Assembly (NCBI RefSeq): GCF_035634895.1
Contig: NZ_DASQCC010000185.1
Span: 22,860 to 86,859 of the forward strand
DNA: 64,000 bases
From: Actinophytocola sp035634895
GTDB lineage: Bacteria; Actinomycetota; Actinomycetes; Mycobacteriales; Pseudonocardiaceae
Direction of reading: 5' to 3'
Shown: one piece after another, positions 48,799 to 57,715 of the stretch
Layout of the letters: each line of letters starts with the position of its first letter
Numbering within the stretch: the first letter of the stretch is position 1
The notes under the pieces: model-generated
The model's input: only the letters and a program-made list of their open reading frames with translations
What the model was told of the DNA's origin: nothing
The model's database searches: none
Position numbers and translations under genes: made by a program

Positions 48799-49638
48799 TC
48801 ACTTGCTGAAGCCCGCGGCCAGTCCACCCAGCAGCTGGCGCCGGCCGAACGTGTACAGCGCCAGGATGGGCAGCGTGGTGAGCACGACCGCGGCCACGAT
48901 CGCCGGGACGTTGACGCTGTACTGGCCCTGGAACGTCCACAGCGCGAGCGGCAGCACCCGCTGCGACGGGCTCTGTGTCAGGATCAGCGGCAGCAGGAAC
49001 GCGTTCCAGATGTTGAGTGCGTTGTAGACGGTCACCGTCACGATCGCCGGCCGGGTCATCGGCGCCGCCAGGCGCCACAGGGTCATCCACTCCGAGGCGC
49101 CGTCGACCCGCATCGACTCGAACAGCTCCTTGGGCACGTCCCGGATGAAGTTGGCCAGGATCAGCACCGACAGCGGGATGGCGAACGCGATCGACGGCAG
49201 GATCAACGCCAGCAGGCTGTCGTACAGGCGAAGCTTGATGATGATCAGGTAGACGGGGATGACCGTCGCCTGCAACGGGATGGCCAGGCCCATGAGGAAC
49301 AGCCCGTTCACCCACCGCAGGAACCGGGCCTGCCAGCCCCGTACGATGGCGTACGCGGCCATGAACGAGAACGTCACCGCCGGCACCACCGCGCCGATGG
49401 TGACCACGGCGCTGTTGATGAAGTACTGGATGAAGTCCGACTCGATGACCAGCTGGTAGTTGGCCAGCGTCGGGGAGGTCGGCGGCACCAGCGGGTTGCT
49501 CGTGTAGTAGGTGCCCTTGGGCTTGAAGCTGGTGATGACCACCCAGTAGATCGGGATGACGACGATGGCGAGCCAGACCAGGCTCGCGAAGCCGCCGAGC
49601 CAGTTGGGCCGACGCGCCAAGTTGCTGCCGCTGCTCAT
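48799..49638 (-). CDS. Sugar ABC transporter permease, MalG type
   Basis: 279 aa, six membrane segments (first around FASLVWLAIVVIPIYWVVIT). The EAA loop is ELFESMRVDGASEWMTLWRL near residue 185. ATG 49638 lies one base after the upstream permease stop (TGACATG). Distal gene of the binding protein-permease-permease operon; no ATPase gene is present. Confidence 0.93.
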   Translation of the reverse strand: MSSGSNLARRPNWLGGFASLVWLAIVVIPIYWVVITSFKPKGTYYTSNPLVPPTSPTLANYQLVIESDFIQYFINSAVVTIGAVVPAVTFSFMAAYAIVRGWQARFLRWVNGLFLMGLAIPLQATVIPVYLIIIKLRLYDSLLALILPSIAFAIPLSVLILANFIRDVPKELFESMRVDGASEWMTLWRLAAPMTRPAIVTVTVYNALNIWNAFLLPLILTQSPSQRVLPLALWTFQGQYSVNVPAIVAAVVLTTLPILALYTFGRRQLLGGLAAGFSK

Positions 49639-49639
49639 G

Positions 49640-50539
49640 TCACGCGCCCTCGATCTGGCTCTCCGACGCGTCGCCGCCGAGCCGCCGCAGCAGCAGGGCG
49701 AGGACGAGCCCCAACAGGACGAGGAAGACCGCGATGACGCTCGCCGGTCCCATCAGGTTGGCCTGGAACCCTCGCTTGTACATGTCCAGCGCCAGCACCC
49801 GGGTCGCGTCGCCCGGTCCGCCCTCGGTCAGCACGAAGATCAGGTCGAAGAAGGTCAGCGACCCGACCACCATGAGCGTCGACGAGGTGATGATCGTGTA
49901 CTTCAGCTGGGGGAGGGTGATGCTGAAGAACTGCCGGACGCGGCCGGCGCCGTCCAGCTGCGCGGCCTCGTACATGGACTGCGGGATCTGCCGGACACCA
50001 CCCTGGTAGATCAGCGTGTGCAGCGGGATGAACTGCCAGGACACGACGAACACCACGAGGCTGAACGCGAGCACCGGGCGGCCCAGCCAGTCCTGGCTGA
50101 GGAACTTCACCCCCAGCCCGGCGCCGAGCCCGAAGTTCGGGTCCAGCAACGCCTTGTACGCGATCGCGATCGCCGCGGAGCTCAGCAGCAGCGGGATGAA
50201 GTACACGATGGCCAGCAGGCCGCGGTAGCGCTGGTAGCCGGACAGGAACGTGCCGAGCAGGATGCTCAGCGGCGTCTGCACGGCCCAGGACGTGGCCACC
50301 ACCAGGAACGTGATCCAGACGGCGTGCGGCAGTCCGGGGTCGGTGAGCACGGCCCGCCAGCTGTCCAGCCCGGTGAGGTGGATCTCGCCGAGCCCGTCCC
50401 AGGTGGTGAAGCTCAGCGCGAGCACACCGAACACCGGGATGATGGCGAAGCCGATGAAGACGAGAAGCGCCGGCGCGGCCAGCCACGGGAGGATTCCGTA
50501 CTGGCCGCGCCGCTGCGGCCGATTGGTCGGTTCGGTCAC
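49640..50539 (-). CDS. Sugar ABC transporter permease, MalF type
   Basis: 299 aa. First membrane segment LPWLAAPALLVFIGFAIIPV; EAA loop MYEAAQLDGAGRVRQFFSIT near residue 205; GGPGDATRVLALDMYKRGF is typical of this subunit. GTG 50539 overlaps the binding-protein stop (GTGA), so the chain is shorter than the open frame, which extends into the binding-protein gene. Confidence 0.93.
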   Translation of the reverse strand: MTEPTNRPQRRGQYGILPWLAAPALLVFIGFAIIPVFGVLALSFTTWDGLGEIHLTGLDSWRAVLTDPGLPHAVWITFLVVATSWAVQTPLSILLGTFLSGYQRYRGLLAIVYFIPLLLSSAAIAIAYKALLDPNFGLGAGLGVKFLSQDWLGRPVLAFSLVVFVVSWQFIPLHTLIYQGGVRQIPQSMYEAAQLDGAGRVRQFFSITLPQLKYTIITSSTLMVVGSLTFFDLIFVLTEGGPGDATRVLALDMYKRGFQANLMGPASVIAVFLVLLGLVLALLLRRLGGDASESQIEGA

Positions 50540-51849
50540 TGACCGATTACCGCGTTCATGTTGTCGGCGAACTGCTGCGGGGAGATGGACAGCTGGAACA
50601 GCTTGACGATGTTGTCCAGCAACGTCTCCGCGGCCGTCGGGCTGAGCGCCTGGTCCCACGACTGCGCGAACACCTTGGCGTTACTGGCGACGTCGTAGGT
50701 GAACTTGAGGAAGTCGGCGTTCTTGTCCTTCGCCAGCAGGTCCTGCGTGCCCTTCAGGACGGGGACGCCGCCGGTGCCGATCCACTGCTTGACCTCCTCG
50801 TCGTCGAGGACGCCCTTGGCGAGGAACTTCTTGGCGATGTCTTTCTGCTCCTTGGTGGCCTTCGAGGAGATCGACAGGTACTGCGCGGGGTTGCCGACGG
50901 TGTCGGTCTCGTCGCCCTTGCCACCCTCGATCGGCGGGAAGTTCATGTAGCCGAGCGCGTCGCTGGAGACGAAGTCGCCGCCGTCGGCCTGCTGGATGCC
51001 GTAGGACCACGAGCCGTGGAGCATCATCGCGGCCTTGTCGGTGTAGAGCAGCGCCTGGTCGGCGTTGGAGTCCGCGGTGATCGAGGAGAAGCCCTTGATG
51101 AACCCGTCCGCCTTGACCAGGTCCTGGACCTTGGTCAGCGCCTGGATGGCGATCGGGTTGGACCAGGCGTCCTTCTCGCCGTCGAACACGGCCTGGAACA
51201 CGTCGGGCCCGCCCATGCGGTCGAACAGGAACTCCAGCCACATCATGTTCGTCCACCGCGACTGGCCGCCGAGGGAGAACGGTGCGATGCCCGCCGCGTT
51301 GAACTTGGGCACCAGGGCCATGATCTCGTCCCAGGACTGCGGCGGCTCCACCTTCAGCCGGTCGAAGACCCGCTTGTTGTAGTACAGGACGATCGGCTGC
51401 ACGGTCTCGCACGGCATCGCGTAGATCTTGCCGTCGATGGTCGCCGCGCCGAACGAGGACGGGAACAGCTTGTCCTTGACCGCCGAGTTCTGGTCGAACC
51501 ACGAGGTGAGGTCCTCGACCTTGCCGGCCTTGACGTAGGTGGCCAGCGTGCCGCCACCCCAGCCCCAGATGAGCGTGGGTGCCTGGCCTGCGCCGATGGC
51601 GGTCTTGATCTTCGTCTTGTAGGCGTCGTTCTGGAAGGTGGTGGGGTTGATCTTGCTGTCGGGGTTGGCTTTGTTGAACCGGTCGACGGTGCCGGTCCGC
51701 ACCCCCTCCTGCGGTTGCCCGCTCAGGTACCAGTAGGTGGCGCTGCCACCGCTTCCTGGTCCCGAGGTGCCACACGCGCCAAGCGCCATGAGGGCCGGCG
51801 CACCAGCGGCGAAGCCGAGGATGGTGCGTCGAGAGATTTGGTTTTCCAC
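50536..51849 (-). CDS. Sugar-binding lipoprotein of an ABC importer (SBP family 1)
   Basis: 437 aa. The N-terminus ISRRTILGFAAGAPALMALG then ACG combines a twin-arginine-like motif with a lipobox (Cys about residue 25). Mature features are TYWYLSGQPQEGVRTGTVDR, APTLIWGWGGGTLATYVKAG and WSNPIAIQALTKVQDL. Delivers a mono- or oligosaccharide to the two permeases. GTG 51849 with GGGAGAA upstream. A promoter and a CGAAAACTTTCG palindrome upstream indicate LacI-type control. Confidence 0.92.
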   Translation of the reverse strand: MENQISRRTILGFAAGAPALMALGACGTSGPGSGGSATYWYLSGQPQEGVRTGTVDRFNKANPDSKINPTTFQNDAYKTKIKTAIGAGQAPTLIWGWGGGTLATYVKAGKVEDLTSWFDQNSAVKDKLFPSSFGAATIDGKIYAMPCETVQPIVLYYNKRVFDRLKVEPPQSWDEIMALVPKFNAAGIAPFSLGGQSRWTNMMWLEFLFDRMGGPDVFQAVFDGEKDAWSNPIAIQALTKVQDLVKADGFIKGFSSITADSNADQALLYTDKAAMMLHGSWSYGIQQADGGDFVSSDALGYMNFPPIEGGKGDETDTVGNPAQYLSISSKATKEQKDIAKKFLAKGVLDDEEVKQWIGTGGVPVLKGTQDLLAKDKNADFLKFTYDVASNAKVFAQSWDQALSPTAAETLLDNIVKLFQLSISPQQFADNMNAVIGQ

Positions 51850-51897
51850 GCTGGTTCTCCCGTTCTCGAGAGGCGCCGACTTCTTTGGGGCCGTCTC

Positions 51898-51909
51898 CGA
51901 AAACTTTCG
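51898..51909. promoter_or_regulatory. Operator-like palindrome CGAAAACTTTCG
   Basis: Inverted repeat 49 bp upstream of the binding-protein start and downstream of its predicted -10, where a repressor would block transcription. Confidence 0.62.
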
Positions 51910-51930
51910 AAATCTCAAGTTGTCCAGTCT

Positions 51931-51959
51931 AGGTATCAGGTCTGGTCTCGGACTGTCAA
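51931..51959 (-). promoter_or_regulatory. Sigma-70-type promoter of the sugar importer
   Basis: Leftward strand: TTGACA (51959-51954) and ATACCT (51936-51931), 17-base spacer. A start site would fall near 51924, just upstream of the palindrome at 51898. Confidence 0.55.
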
Positions 51960-52034
51960 GGTCAACTCCCATTCGTTGCCCGAAATGCGATGTCCACGCT
52001 CACACGGGGTCGCCATTTCTTCCCGGTCGATCAC

Positions 52035-52045
52035 CGAAAGTTTCG
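52035..52045. promoter_or_regulatory. Second operator-like palindrome CGAAAGTTTCG
   Basis: Perfect CGAAA/TTTCG arms, 126 bp further upstream from the first copy. Two sites allow looping across the importer promoter. The rest of 51850-52278 holds no supported gene. Confidence 0.6.
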
Positions 52046-52278
52046 CAAAGGTCCGGTGTCGATCGGTCGAGAATTGGGGCTGACGATAATGGAAGCGCTC
52101 ACGTACTGGTACGGCCGTCTGGGTGCCGGACCGCCTCCGCTGAGTCACCGGCGACCCACCATCCTGGCGGCCCCTCCAAGGCCTGGCTCGCCTCGTCGAG
52201 GACTGACGGTCACCGGCGTGCCGGGTGGGCTCGGTGCATGATGGACCGGAAACGGCACGACCAGGACGGGGTGACGGT

Positions 52279-53157
52279 GTGCGTCCCGAACCCGTGGACG
52301 ACCTCGAGGAGGCCGCGGCGGTCTTCACGAGCGTGCGCCCGCGCCTGTTCGGCATCGCGTACCGCATGCTCGGCAGCGCCGCCGAGGCCGAGGACCTCGT
52401 GCAGGACGTCTGGCTCCGCTGGCAGGCCTGCGACCGCGCGGCCGTCGCCAGCCCCGCCGCCTTCCTCGCGACGACCACGACCCGGCTCGCCATCAACGCG
52501 CTCCGGTCCGCGCGGGTGCGCCGCGAGACCTACGTCGGGCCGTGGCTGCCCGAGCCCGTCGACACCAGCGCCGACCCCTACCTCGGGGCCGAGCGCGGCG
52601 AGGCCCTCGAGTTCGCCACCCTCCTGCTGATGGAGAAGCTCACGCCCCACGAGCGCGCCGCCTACGTCCTGCGCGAGGCCTTCGACTACTCCTACGCGGA
52701 GATCGCCGACATCCTGCGGTCCACCGAACCGGCCGGGCGGCAGCTCGTCAGCCGGGCCCGCAGGCACGTGACCGGCGAACGCCGCACCCCGGTGAGCCCC
52801 GCCGCGCAGCGGGAGCTGCTGACCGCGTTCGTCGCGGCCGCCCGCTCCGGTGACATGACGTCGCTGGAACGGCTCTTCACGGCCGAGGTGACGAGCCTGT
52901 CCGACGGCGACGGCCGGGCGCGGGTCGCCAAGGTCGCGGTCGTGGGCGCGTCGCGCGTGGCCAGGTTCCTGGCGGCGTTCGCGGACTGGTTCTGGGACGA
53001 CGTCGACCTGCGCCCGGTGACCACGAACGGCCAGGCGTCGGTCGTGCTACGGCACGACGGCGAGGTGCGGTGCGTGTTCACGGTCTGCGCCACCGCCGAG
53101 GGCATCGACAAGGTGCTGTGGATGTTCAACCCGGAGAAGTTCGCGTCGGTGGCCTGA
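52279..53157 (+). CDS. ECF sigma factor of the SigJ/ECF41 type with SnoaL-like C-terminal domain
   Basis: 292 aa. Sigma region 2 about 12-75 (VFTSVRPRLFGIAYRMLGSA; AEDLVQDVWLRW), region 4 about 110-165 (LLMEKLTPHERAAYVLREAF; YAEIADILRSTEPAGRQLVS), then a 115-residue NTF2-like extension with the SDGDGRARVAKVAVVGA segment that corresponds to the regulatory motif of ECF41 factors. GTG 52279 start. ECF41 genes commonly adjoin carboxymuconolactone decarboxylases, oxidoreductases or epimerases; here the convergent neighbour is an NAD(P)-binding reductase. Confidence 0.9.
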   Translation: MRPEPVDDLEEAAAVFTSVRPRLFGIAYRMLGSAAEAEDLVQDVWLRWQACDRAAVASPAAFLATTTTRLAINALRSARVRRETYVGPWLPEPVDTSADPYLGAERGEALEFATLLLMEKLTPHERAAYVLREAFDYSYAEIADILRSTEPAGRQLVSRARRHVTGERRTPVSPAAQRELLTAFVAAARSGDMTSLERLFTAEVTSLSDGDGRARVAKVAVVGASRVARFLAAFADWFWDDVDLRPVTTNGQASVVLRHDGEVRCVFTVCATAEGIDKVLWMFNPEKFASVA

Positions 53158-53163
53158 CGGCAC

Positions 53164-53202
53164 GGGGCCCCGCGCCGGGCCGAGCGGCCGGCGCGGGGCC
53201 CC
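53164..53202. terminator. Bidirectional terminator between sigma factor and reductase genes
   Basis: Perfect 15-base arms GGGGCCCCGCGCCGG (53164-53178) and CCGGCGCGGGGCCCC (53188-53202), 9-base loop, between two convergent stops. Confidence 0.85.
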
Positions 53203-53210
53203 GGAGCGGT

Positions 53211-53945
53211 CTACCGCGCGAGCCACTCGCGGTAGGCGGTCTTCGCGATCACCGCGCCGTCCTTCGCGACGAGGGCGTCGCCCGGCGCGGCGGCGAACAT
53301 GCCGGCGCCGGCGTCGGTGACGACCGTGCGCGGGTCCCCCTTGGCGGCGAGGGTGATCCGGCCCAGCTCGTCGAGCGTGAACACCTCGGGGCCGGCGACG
53401 TCGCGCGTGCCCAGCAGCGGCGCGCCGACGCAGACGTCCGCCACGGCCTGTGCGACGTCGGCCGCGGCCATGGGCTGGACGGGCGTGGCGGGCAGCCGGA
53501 CGGTGTTCTCGTCGGCGGTCCAGGCCAGCACCGCGTCCATGAACTCGAAGAACTGCGTGGCACGGACGATCGAGTACGGCACGGGGCCGGCCTTGAGCAG
53601 GTCCTCCTGCAGCACCTTGGCGCGGTAGTAGACCAGGTCCGGCACCAGGTCGGCACCCACGATCGACAGGATCACCGCGTGCCCGACGCCCGCGTCCCCG
53701 ACGGCCGCGAGCAGATTGTCCATCGTGGTACGGAAGAACGCGGGGGAGGCGTCGTCGAACGTCGGCGAGTTCGTCAGGTTGACGACGACGTCGGCCCCGT
53801 CCAGCGCCTCGGACAGGCCGTGCCCGCTCTGCAGGTCCAGCCCGGTGGACAGCGAGTGCGGCACCGCCTCGTGCCCACCCGCGTTCAGGATGCTGACCAC
53901 CTGCGAGCCGATGAGCCCGGTCCCACCGATGACGGCGATCTTCAT
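53211..53945 (-). CDS. NmrA-like NAD(P)-binding reductase
   Basis: 244 aa atypical SDR. Rossmann motif KIAVIGGTGLIGSQVVSIL at residues 2-20; DVVVNLTNSPTFDD and HAVILSIVGADLVPDLVYYR, with Tyr-x-x-x-Lys as YYRAK; RATQFFEFMDAVLAW. Similar proteins bind NADPH as redox sensors or act on quinones. ATG 53945. Convergent with the ECF41 sigma factor and probably its target, as is typical of that family. Confidence 0.88.
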   Translation of the reverse strand: MKIAVIGGTGLIGSQVVSILNAGGHEAVPHSLSTGLDLQSGHGLSEALDGADVVVNLTNSPTFDDASPAFFRTTMDNLLAAVGDAGVGHAVILSIVGADLVPDLVYYRAKVLQEDLLKAGPVPYSIVRATQFFEFMDAVLAWTADENTVRLPATPVQPMAAADVAQAVADVCVGAPLLGTRDVAGPEVFTLDELGRITLAAKGDPRTVVTDAGAGMFAAAPGDALVAKDGAVIAKTAYREWLAR

Positions 53946-53971
53946 TTCAGCGACCTTCCTTGCCAGGCGAC

Positions 53972-53985
53972 GTGACGGTCGTCAC
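53972..53985. promoter_or_regulatory. Inverted repeat GTGAC-GGTC-GTCAC upstream of the reductase
   Basis: Perfect 5-base arms 27 bp upstream of the reductase start. It does not clearly match the ECF41 promoter (TGTCACA and CGTC), but the GTCAC/CGTC parts are similar. Confidence 0.4.
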
Positions 53986-54432
53986 GCCGTGCCGGTTCCT
54001 CATCGTCCACCACGCCGAGCACCGGTCTGGCCGGCTCGCGGCGCGTGGTGACGAGGCTCCACCCGCTCAGACAGGACAGCCCCGCGAGTTGTGACTCGAG
54101 CGGGGCAATCTCTCCCGGGGCCGCCGGGAAGGATCCCGGCCGGCGCGCCGTGCCGACCCGGCACGGCGACCTCGTCGCCGATCTCTCGACGGGGCGCCGC
54201 ACGCCCCGCTGAGCTGGGTCGGCGGTGCCGAGGTGACGCACGGTCCGCCGGTCATGCCGCGGTGCAGGCCGACTACTTCGCCCGCCGGATCGTCACCGAG
54301 ACCTCATCGGCATCGCCGGCGCCGCCGGCAACGAGAAGGGGCTCGCGGATGCCCACCGCGGGCTCCCGAGCTCGGGGGCCTGACGCGGATCGGTTCGCAG
54401 GTTCGTCCCGGTGTGCCGCCCGCCGGTCGGGT
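53986..54432. other. 447-bp gap without a supported gene
   Basis: Several short open frames exist on both strands but lack ribosome sites and recognisable protein patterns. A fragment near 54290-54385 reads IGIAGAAGNEKGLADAHRG in one rightward frame and could be the eroded end of a lost gene; there is no start for it. Confidence 0.35.
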
Positions 54433-56145
54433 CTACCGCCGGCGGTAGATCGTGATGGAGTGGCCGACCTCGTCGATCGGTGTGCTGCCGTCGAGCAGCG
54501 CCCGCAGGCGGTCGTCGGCCTTGGCGATGGCGGAGTCGGACACCACGAGCAGGCCGTGCACGCGGTCCGGGGGCTGGACGAGCGGGTCGTGGGCCTCGAT
54601 GCCGTAGTAGGACGGCAGGCCGGCGCCCTTGTAGACGAGCCAGACCCGCTCGTCCGGGTAACGCTCCCGCAGGCGGTCGGCCAGCCGGCCCAGGTCCTGT
54701 CCCCAGTCGACGTTCGAGTCGTGCAGGCGCAGGTGGGTCTTCGCCGGTCCGCCGAACGCCTCGTTGGAGTACGGCAGGTAGTACGGGAACGTCCACAGCG
54801 AGCTGACCGCGGTGAGGACGACCAGGGCGGCCACCGCCACCCGCGCCCACCGCCGGCGCACGGCGACCACGCCGCCCGCCGCGACCGCCATGAACATCGG
54901 CACGAAGATCGCGTACCGGACGCCGAGGTCACGCGAACCGGTCATGGCCGCGACCAGCAGCACGGCCGTGGGCACGAGCAGGTAGGGCGCCGCCGGGCGC
55001 AGCCGGCGAACCGACACCATCGCGACGGCGCCGGCCAGCCAGAGCACGAGCGTGCCCAGCGGCGTCTTCACCAGCAGCGCGGCCGGCAGGTAGTACCACA
55101 GCGAGCCGACGTACTGCCGGCCGAACAGGAAGCCGCCCCACAGCCGGTCCTCGAAGCCGAACTGGACACGCATCCCGTACCGGTACGACTCGGGGAACGG
55201 CAGCCAGTCGACGAGCGCGCGCAGGCCGTGGAGCGCCGGCAGGTCCGGCGGCGACGCCCACCGCAGCCCCGGGTCCACGGCGAGGTAGGCGGCCCACACC
55301 ACGGCGACCGCGACCAGCGCCACGCCCACCGCGGCCGCCACACCGAGCCCGAGGACCCGCGCGGTCCGCCTGGCGTCGAGGTCGGGGGTGCGGCGGGCGT
55401 GCCAGACCGACAGCACGACCAGGAGCATCAGCACCGGCACCGCCGCCAGGGCGCTCATCTTCGTCGCGATGGCCGCGCCGAGGGCGAGTCCGGCGAGGGG
55501 GAGGTAGCGGACGGGACGGCGCCGGGCCCGCCACAGCAGCCACACCGACGTCAGCAGGAACCCGGCCGTCGGCACGTCGAGCGTGGCCAGCGACCCGTTC
55601 GTGATGACATCGGGGGAGAACGCGTACAGCGCGAGGGCCGCCAGCCCGCCGGCCGGGCCGGCCAGATCGCTCGCGAACGCGAGGACGACCAGCCCGAACA
55701 GCAGCGTCAGCACGATCACCGGCAGCCTCGCCAGCAACATCAGCCGGCGGGCGTCGTTGCCGGACTCGTACAGCACGTGCTGGCCGAGCTGGCTCTGGTT
55801 GCCCGCGAAGGCGGGGTCGAGACGCACGTCGGCGAAGGCCAGCCCGGTCGCGATGATCAGCTTGCCCAGCGGGGGATGCTCCGGGTTGTACCGCACACTG
55901 TGCTCCCGCAGGTACACCGCCGCCGTGCCGACGTAGACCGGCTCGTCGATGGTCGGGGTCTGCTCCACGGCCGTCGTGACCATCGCGATGGCCATCTCGG
56001 CGAGGAGCGCGACCACGACGAACGCGAACACCCACCGCCGGTGCCGGCGCGGCCAGCCGAACCGGCCCGCCGGGCGCTCCTCCGCCGGCGGGTCCGCCGA
56101 GGTCGCCTCGCCCGTGTTCGGTATCTGGCTCGTGCTGGACGACAA
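54433..56145 (-). CDS. GT39-like (PMT/ArnT type) membrane glycosyltransferase
   Basis: 570 aa. An N-terminal cytoplasmic tail is followed by a first helix (VFAFVVVALLAEMAIAMVTT), then the loop TPTIDEPVYVGTAAVYLREH whose Asp-Glu pair matches the catalytic acidic motif of PMT_2/GT39 enzymes, and NPEHPPLGKLIIATGLAF. About 10-11 membrane segments follow, then a C-terminal extracytoplasmic domain (HDSNVDWGQDLGRLADRLRE). Transfers sugars from a polyprenyl-phosphate donor to protein or lipid outside the membrane. TTG 56145 start with GGAAGGA upstream. Divergent from the acyltransferase. Confidence 0.85.
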   Translation of the reverse strand: MSSSTSQIPNTGEATSADPPAEERPAGRFGWPRRHRRWVFAFVVVALLAEMAIAMVTTAVEQTPTIDEPVYVGTAAVYLREHSVRYNPEHPPLGKLIIATGLAFADVRLDPAFAGNQSQLGQHVLYESGNDARRLMLLARLPVIVLTLLFGLVVLAFASDLAGPAGGLAALALYAFSPDVITNGSLATLDVPTAGFLLTSVWLLWRARRRPVRYLPLAGLALGAAIATKMSALAAVPVLMLLVVLSVWHARRTPDLDARRTARVLGLGVAAAVGVALVAVAVVWAAYLAVDPGLRWASPPDLPALHGLRALVDWLPFPESYRYGMRVQFGFEDRLWGGFLFGRQYVGSLWYYLPAALLVKTPLGTLVLWLAGAVAMVSVRRLRPAAPYLLVPTAVLLVAAMTGSRDLGVRYAIFVPMFMAVAAGGVVAVRRRWARVAVAALVVLTAVSSLWTFPYYLPYSNEAFGGPAKTHLRLHDSNVDWGQDLGRLADRLRERYPDERVWLVYKGAGLPSYYGIEAHDPLVQPPDRVHGLLVVSDSAIAKADDRLRALLDGSTPIDEVGHSITIYRRR

Positions 56146-56201
56146 CCCGAAGGTCCTTCCGTCGGAGACGACAACGCGGACGACACGCGAACAGCGACGC
56201 G

Positions 56202-56309
56202 CTACGAGCGCCTGCCACAGGCGAGGGTACTGGGACGCGCTGTGTTGTGTGCCACAGCATCCAGGTCCACGGCGGCGCGCGCGTGAGGCGTGGCAACGGG
56301 TGTGACCAT
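56202..56309 (-). pseudogene. Remnant of an alanine racemase N-terminus
   Basis: A 35-codon frame starting ATG 56309 reads MVTPVATPHARAAVDLDAVA then HNTA, which resembles the start of alanine racemases (RAEAVVDLDAIxHN), before turning into RPSTLACGRRS and a stop. The PLP-lysine segment that should follow (VVKADxYGHG) is missing. Either a truncated copy left by duplication or rearrangement, or a chance resemblance. The rest of 56146-56549 shows only the divergent promoters. Confidence 0.4.
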
Positions 56310-56549
56310 GCCTGTCCTGGGGAAACCCTTGGGACGATCATGACTCACCGGGTCCGTACACCGGCCCGGTACGCTGACAGCTGCCCGAAGGTCCCGAACG
56401 GCGGCCACGGCCGGGCCACGCCACAGTGGACCGACCACTGACCTGCCCTGGAGGACAGTGTTACTTGGGAGAACGGGCAGTGCGGCGCGGAAATCGAACT
56501 CTGTCCAGCAGGCTCGGCTGTCACCACACGTGGATGAGAGGCTGCCATC

Positions 56550-57713
56550 TTGGACGACCGTCGTGAGGATGTGGGGAGCTTCAGCGGCGATCTTCTCGGT
56601 CCGGTACCCCCGGTGAGGCAACGGCTCGAATGGGCGGACGTCGCGAAGGGCGTCTGCATCGTGCTCGTCGTGCTGTGGCACGTCATCATGAAGGACCTGC
56701 TGCAGATCGACTGGCACGTCGCCACGCCGTTCCTCGGCGCGTGGGGCTCGGTGGGCGAACTGCTCCTACCACTGCGGATGCCGCTGTTCTTCGCGATCTC
56801 CGGGTTCTTCGCGGCCAACGCGGTCCGCCGGCCGTGGCAGGTGATCGGCCGCACCAAGGTGGCCAAGTTCCTTTACCTGTACGCGTTGTGGCTGTGCGTG
56901 CACACCCTGCTGTTCTCGGTGGTCCCGGACTTCGGCACCGAGCGTGCCGACACCGTGCTCAAGTTCCTGGCACAGCTCACGATCACGCCGTCGAACCTGT
57001 GGTATCTCCAGGCACTGGCCATCTACTTCGTGGTCGCCAAGGTGTCGCTGCGGATCCCGCCCCCGGTCATGCTCGCCGCGGCGTTCGCGCTGTCCGCCGT
57101 CGCGGCCGCCGAACTCGTTGCCACGCCGGGCGATCGCGGTGGTCTGTACCAGAACCTGGTGTTCTTCCTCGTCGGCCTGTACGGGAAGTCAGTCCTGCCG
57201 CGGGTGGCCGAGACGGCCAGCTGGGTGCGGCTGGCCGCCGTCGCCGTGCCGTATCTCGGCATTCTCGTGGTGATCGAACATCTCGGCGTCAAGACGTGGT
57301 TCGGGTTGTGGCCGGCCGTCAGCCTCGTCGCCGTCTTCCTCGGTGTGACACTGTTCAGTCTGGTGACGCGCTGGGCGGCGCTGACCAGGGCGCTGACCAG
57401 CATCGGCAGGCGGACGCTGCCGGTGTACGTCATGCACATGCCGATCCTCGCGCTGCTGCACCTGTCGCTGCGCGGCCCGATCGCGCACCTGCCCGGCACC
57501 CTGCGAGTGGCGGTGTCGGCGGTGGAACCTGCCATGATGACCACACTGGTGGTGTGGATCTGCCTTATGCTGCATCGGATTCTGCCGACAACGTGGGTCT
57601 TCGACCTGCCCGCGAAGAGGTCCGTGCCCGAACCGGCGGCACCGAGCGAGCCCACGGCGAGCCAGAGTCGGACGGCGACCCAACCGATCCTGATGAGAAG
57701 TGATCACGAGTAG
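56550..57713 (+). CDS. Membrane acyltransferase (acyltransferase-3 family)
   Basis: 387 aa with about ten membrane helices. The family start is RLEWADVAKGVCIVLVVLWH, with the catalytic-type His in VLWHVI; RMPLFFAISGFFAANAVRR is the conserved second element. GRRTLPVYVMHMPILALLHL is the late motif. Transfers acyl groups (often acetyl or succinyl) to exported sugars or lipids. TTG 56550 start with a weak GAGAGG site. Followed by a serine protease gene only 2 bp away, so the two are probably co-transcribed. Confidence 0.9.
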   Translation: MDDRREDVGSFSGDLLGPVPPVRQRLEWADVAKGVCIVLVVLWHVIMKDLLQIDWHVATPFLGAWGSVGELLLPLRMPLFFAISGFFAANAVRRPWQVIGRTKVAKFLYLYALWLCVHTLLFSVVPDFGTERADTVLKFLAQLTITPSNLWYLQALAIYFVVAKVSLRIPPPVMLAAAFALSAVAAAELVATPGDRGGLYQNLVFFLVGLYGKSVLPRVAETASWVRLAAVAVPYLGILVVIEHLGVKTWFGLWPAVSLVAVFLGVTLFSLVTRWAALTRALTSIGRRTLPVYVMHMPILALLHLSLRGPIAHLPGTLRVAVSAVEPAMMTTLVVWICLMLHRILPTTWVFDLPAKRSVPEPAAPSEPTASQSRTATQPILMRSDHE

Positions 57714-57715
57714 GC

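Noticed and set aside
54091..56286. Long rightward open frame opposite the GT39-like gene
   Set aside because: Translation is low-complexity and Arg/Gln/His-rich, while the leftward frame gives a coherent membrane enzyme with a catalytic Asp-Glu motif.
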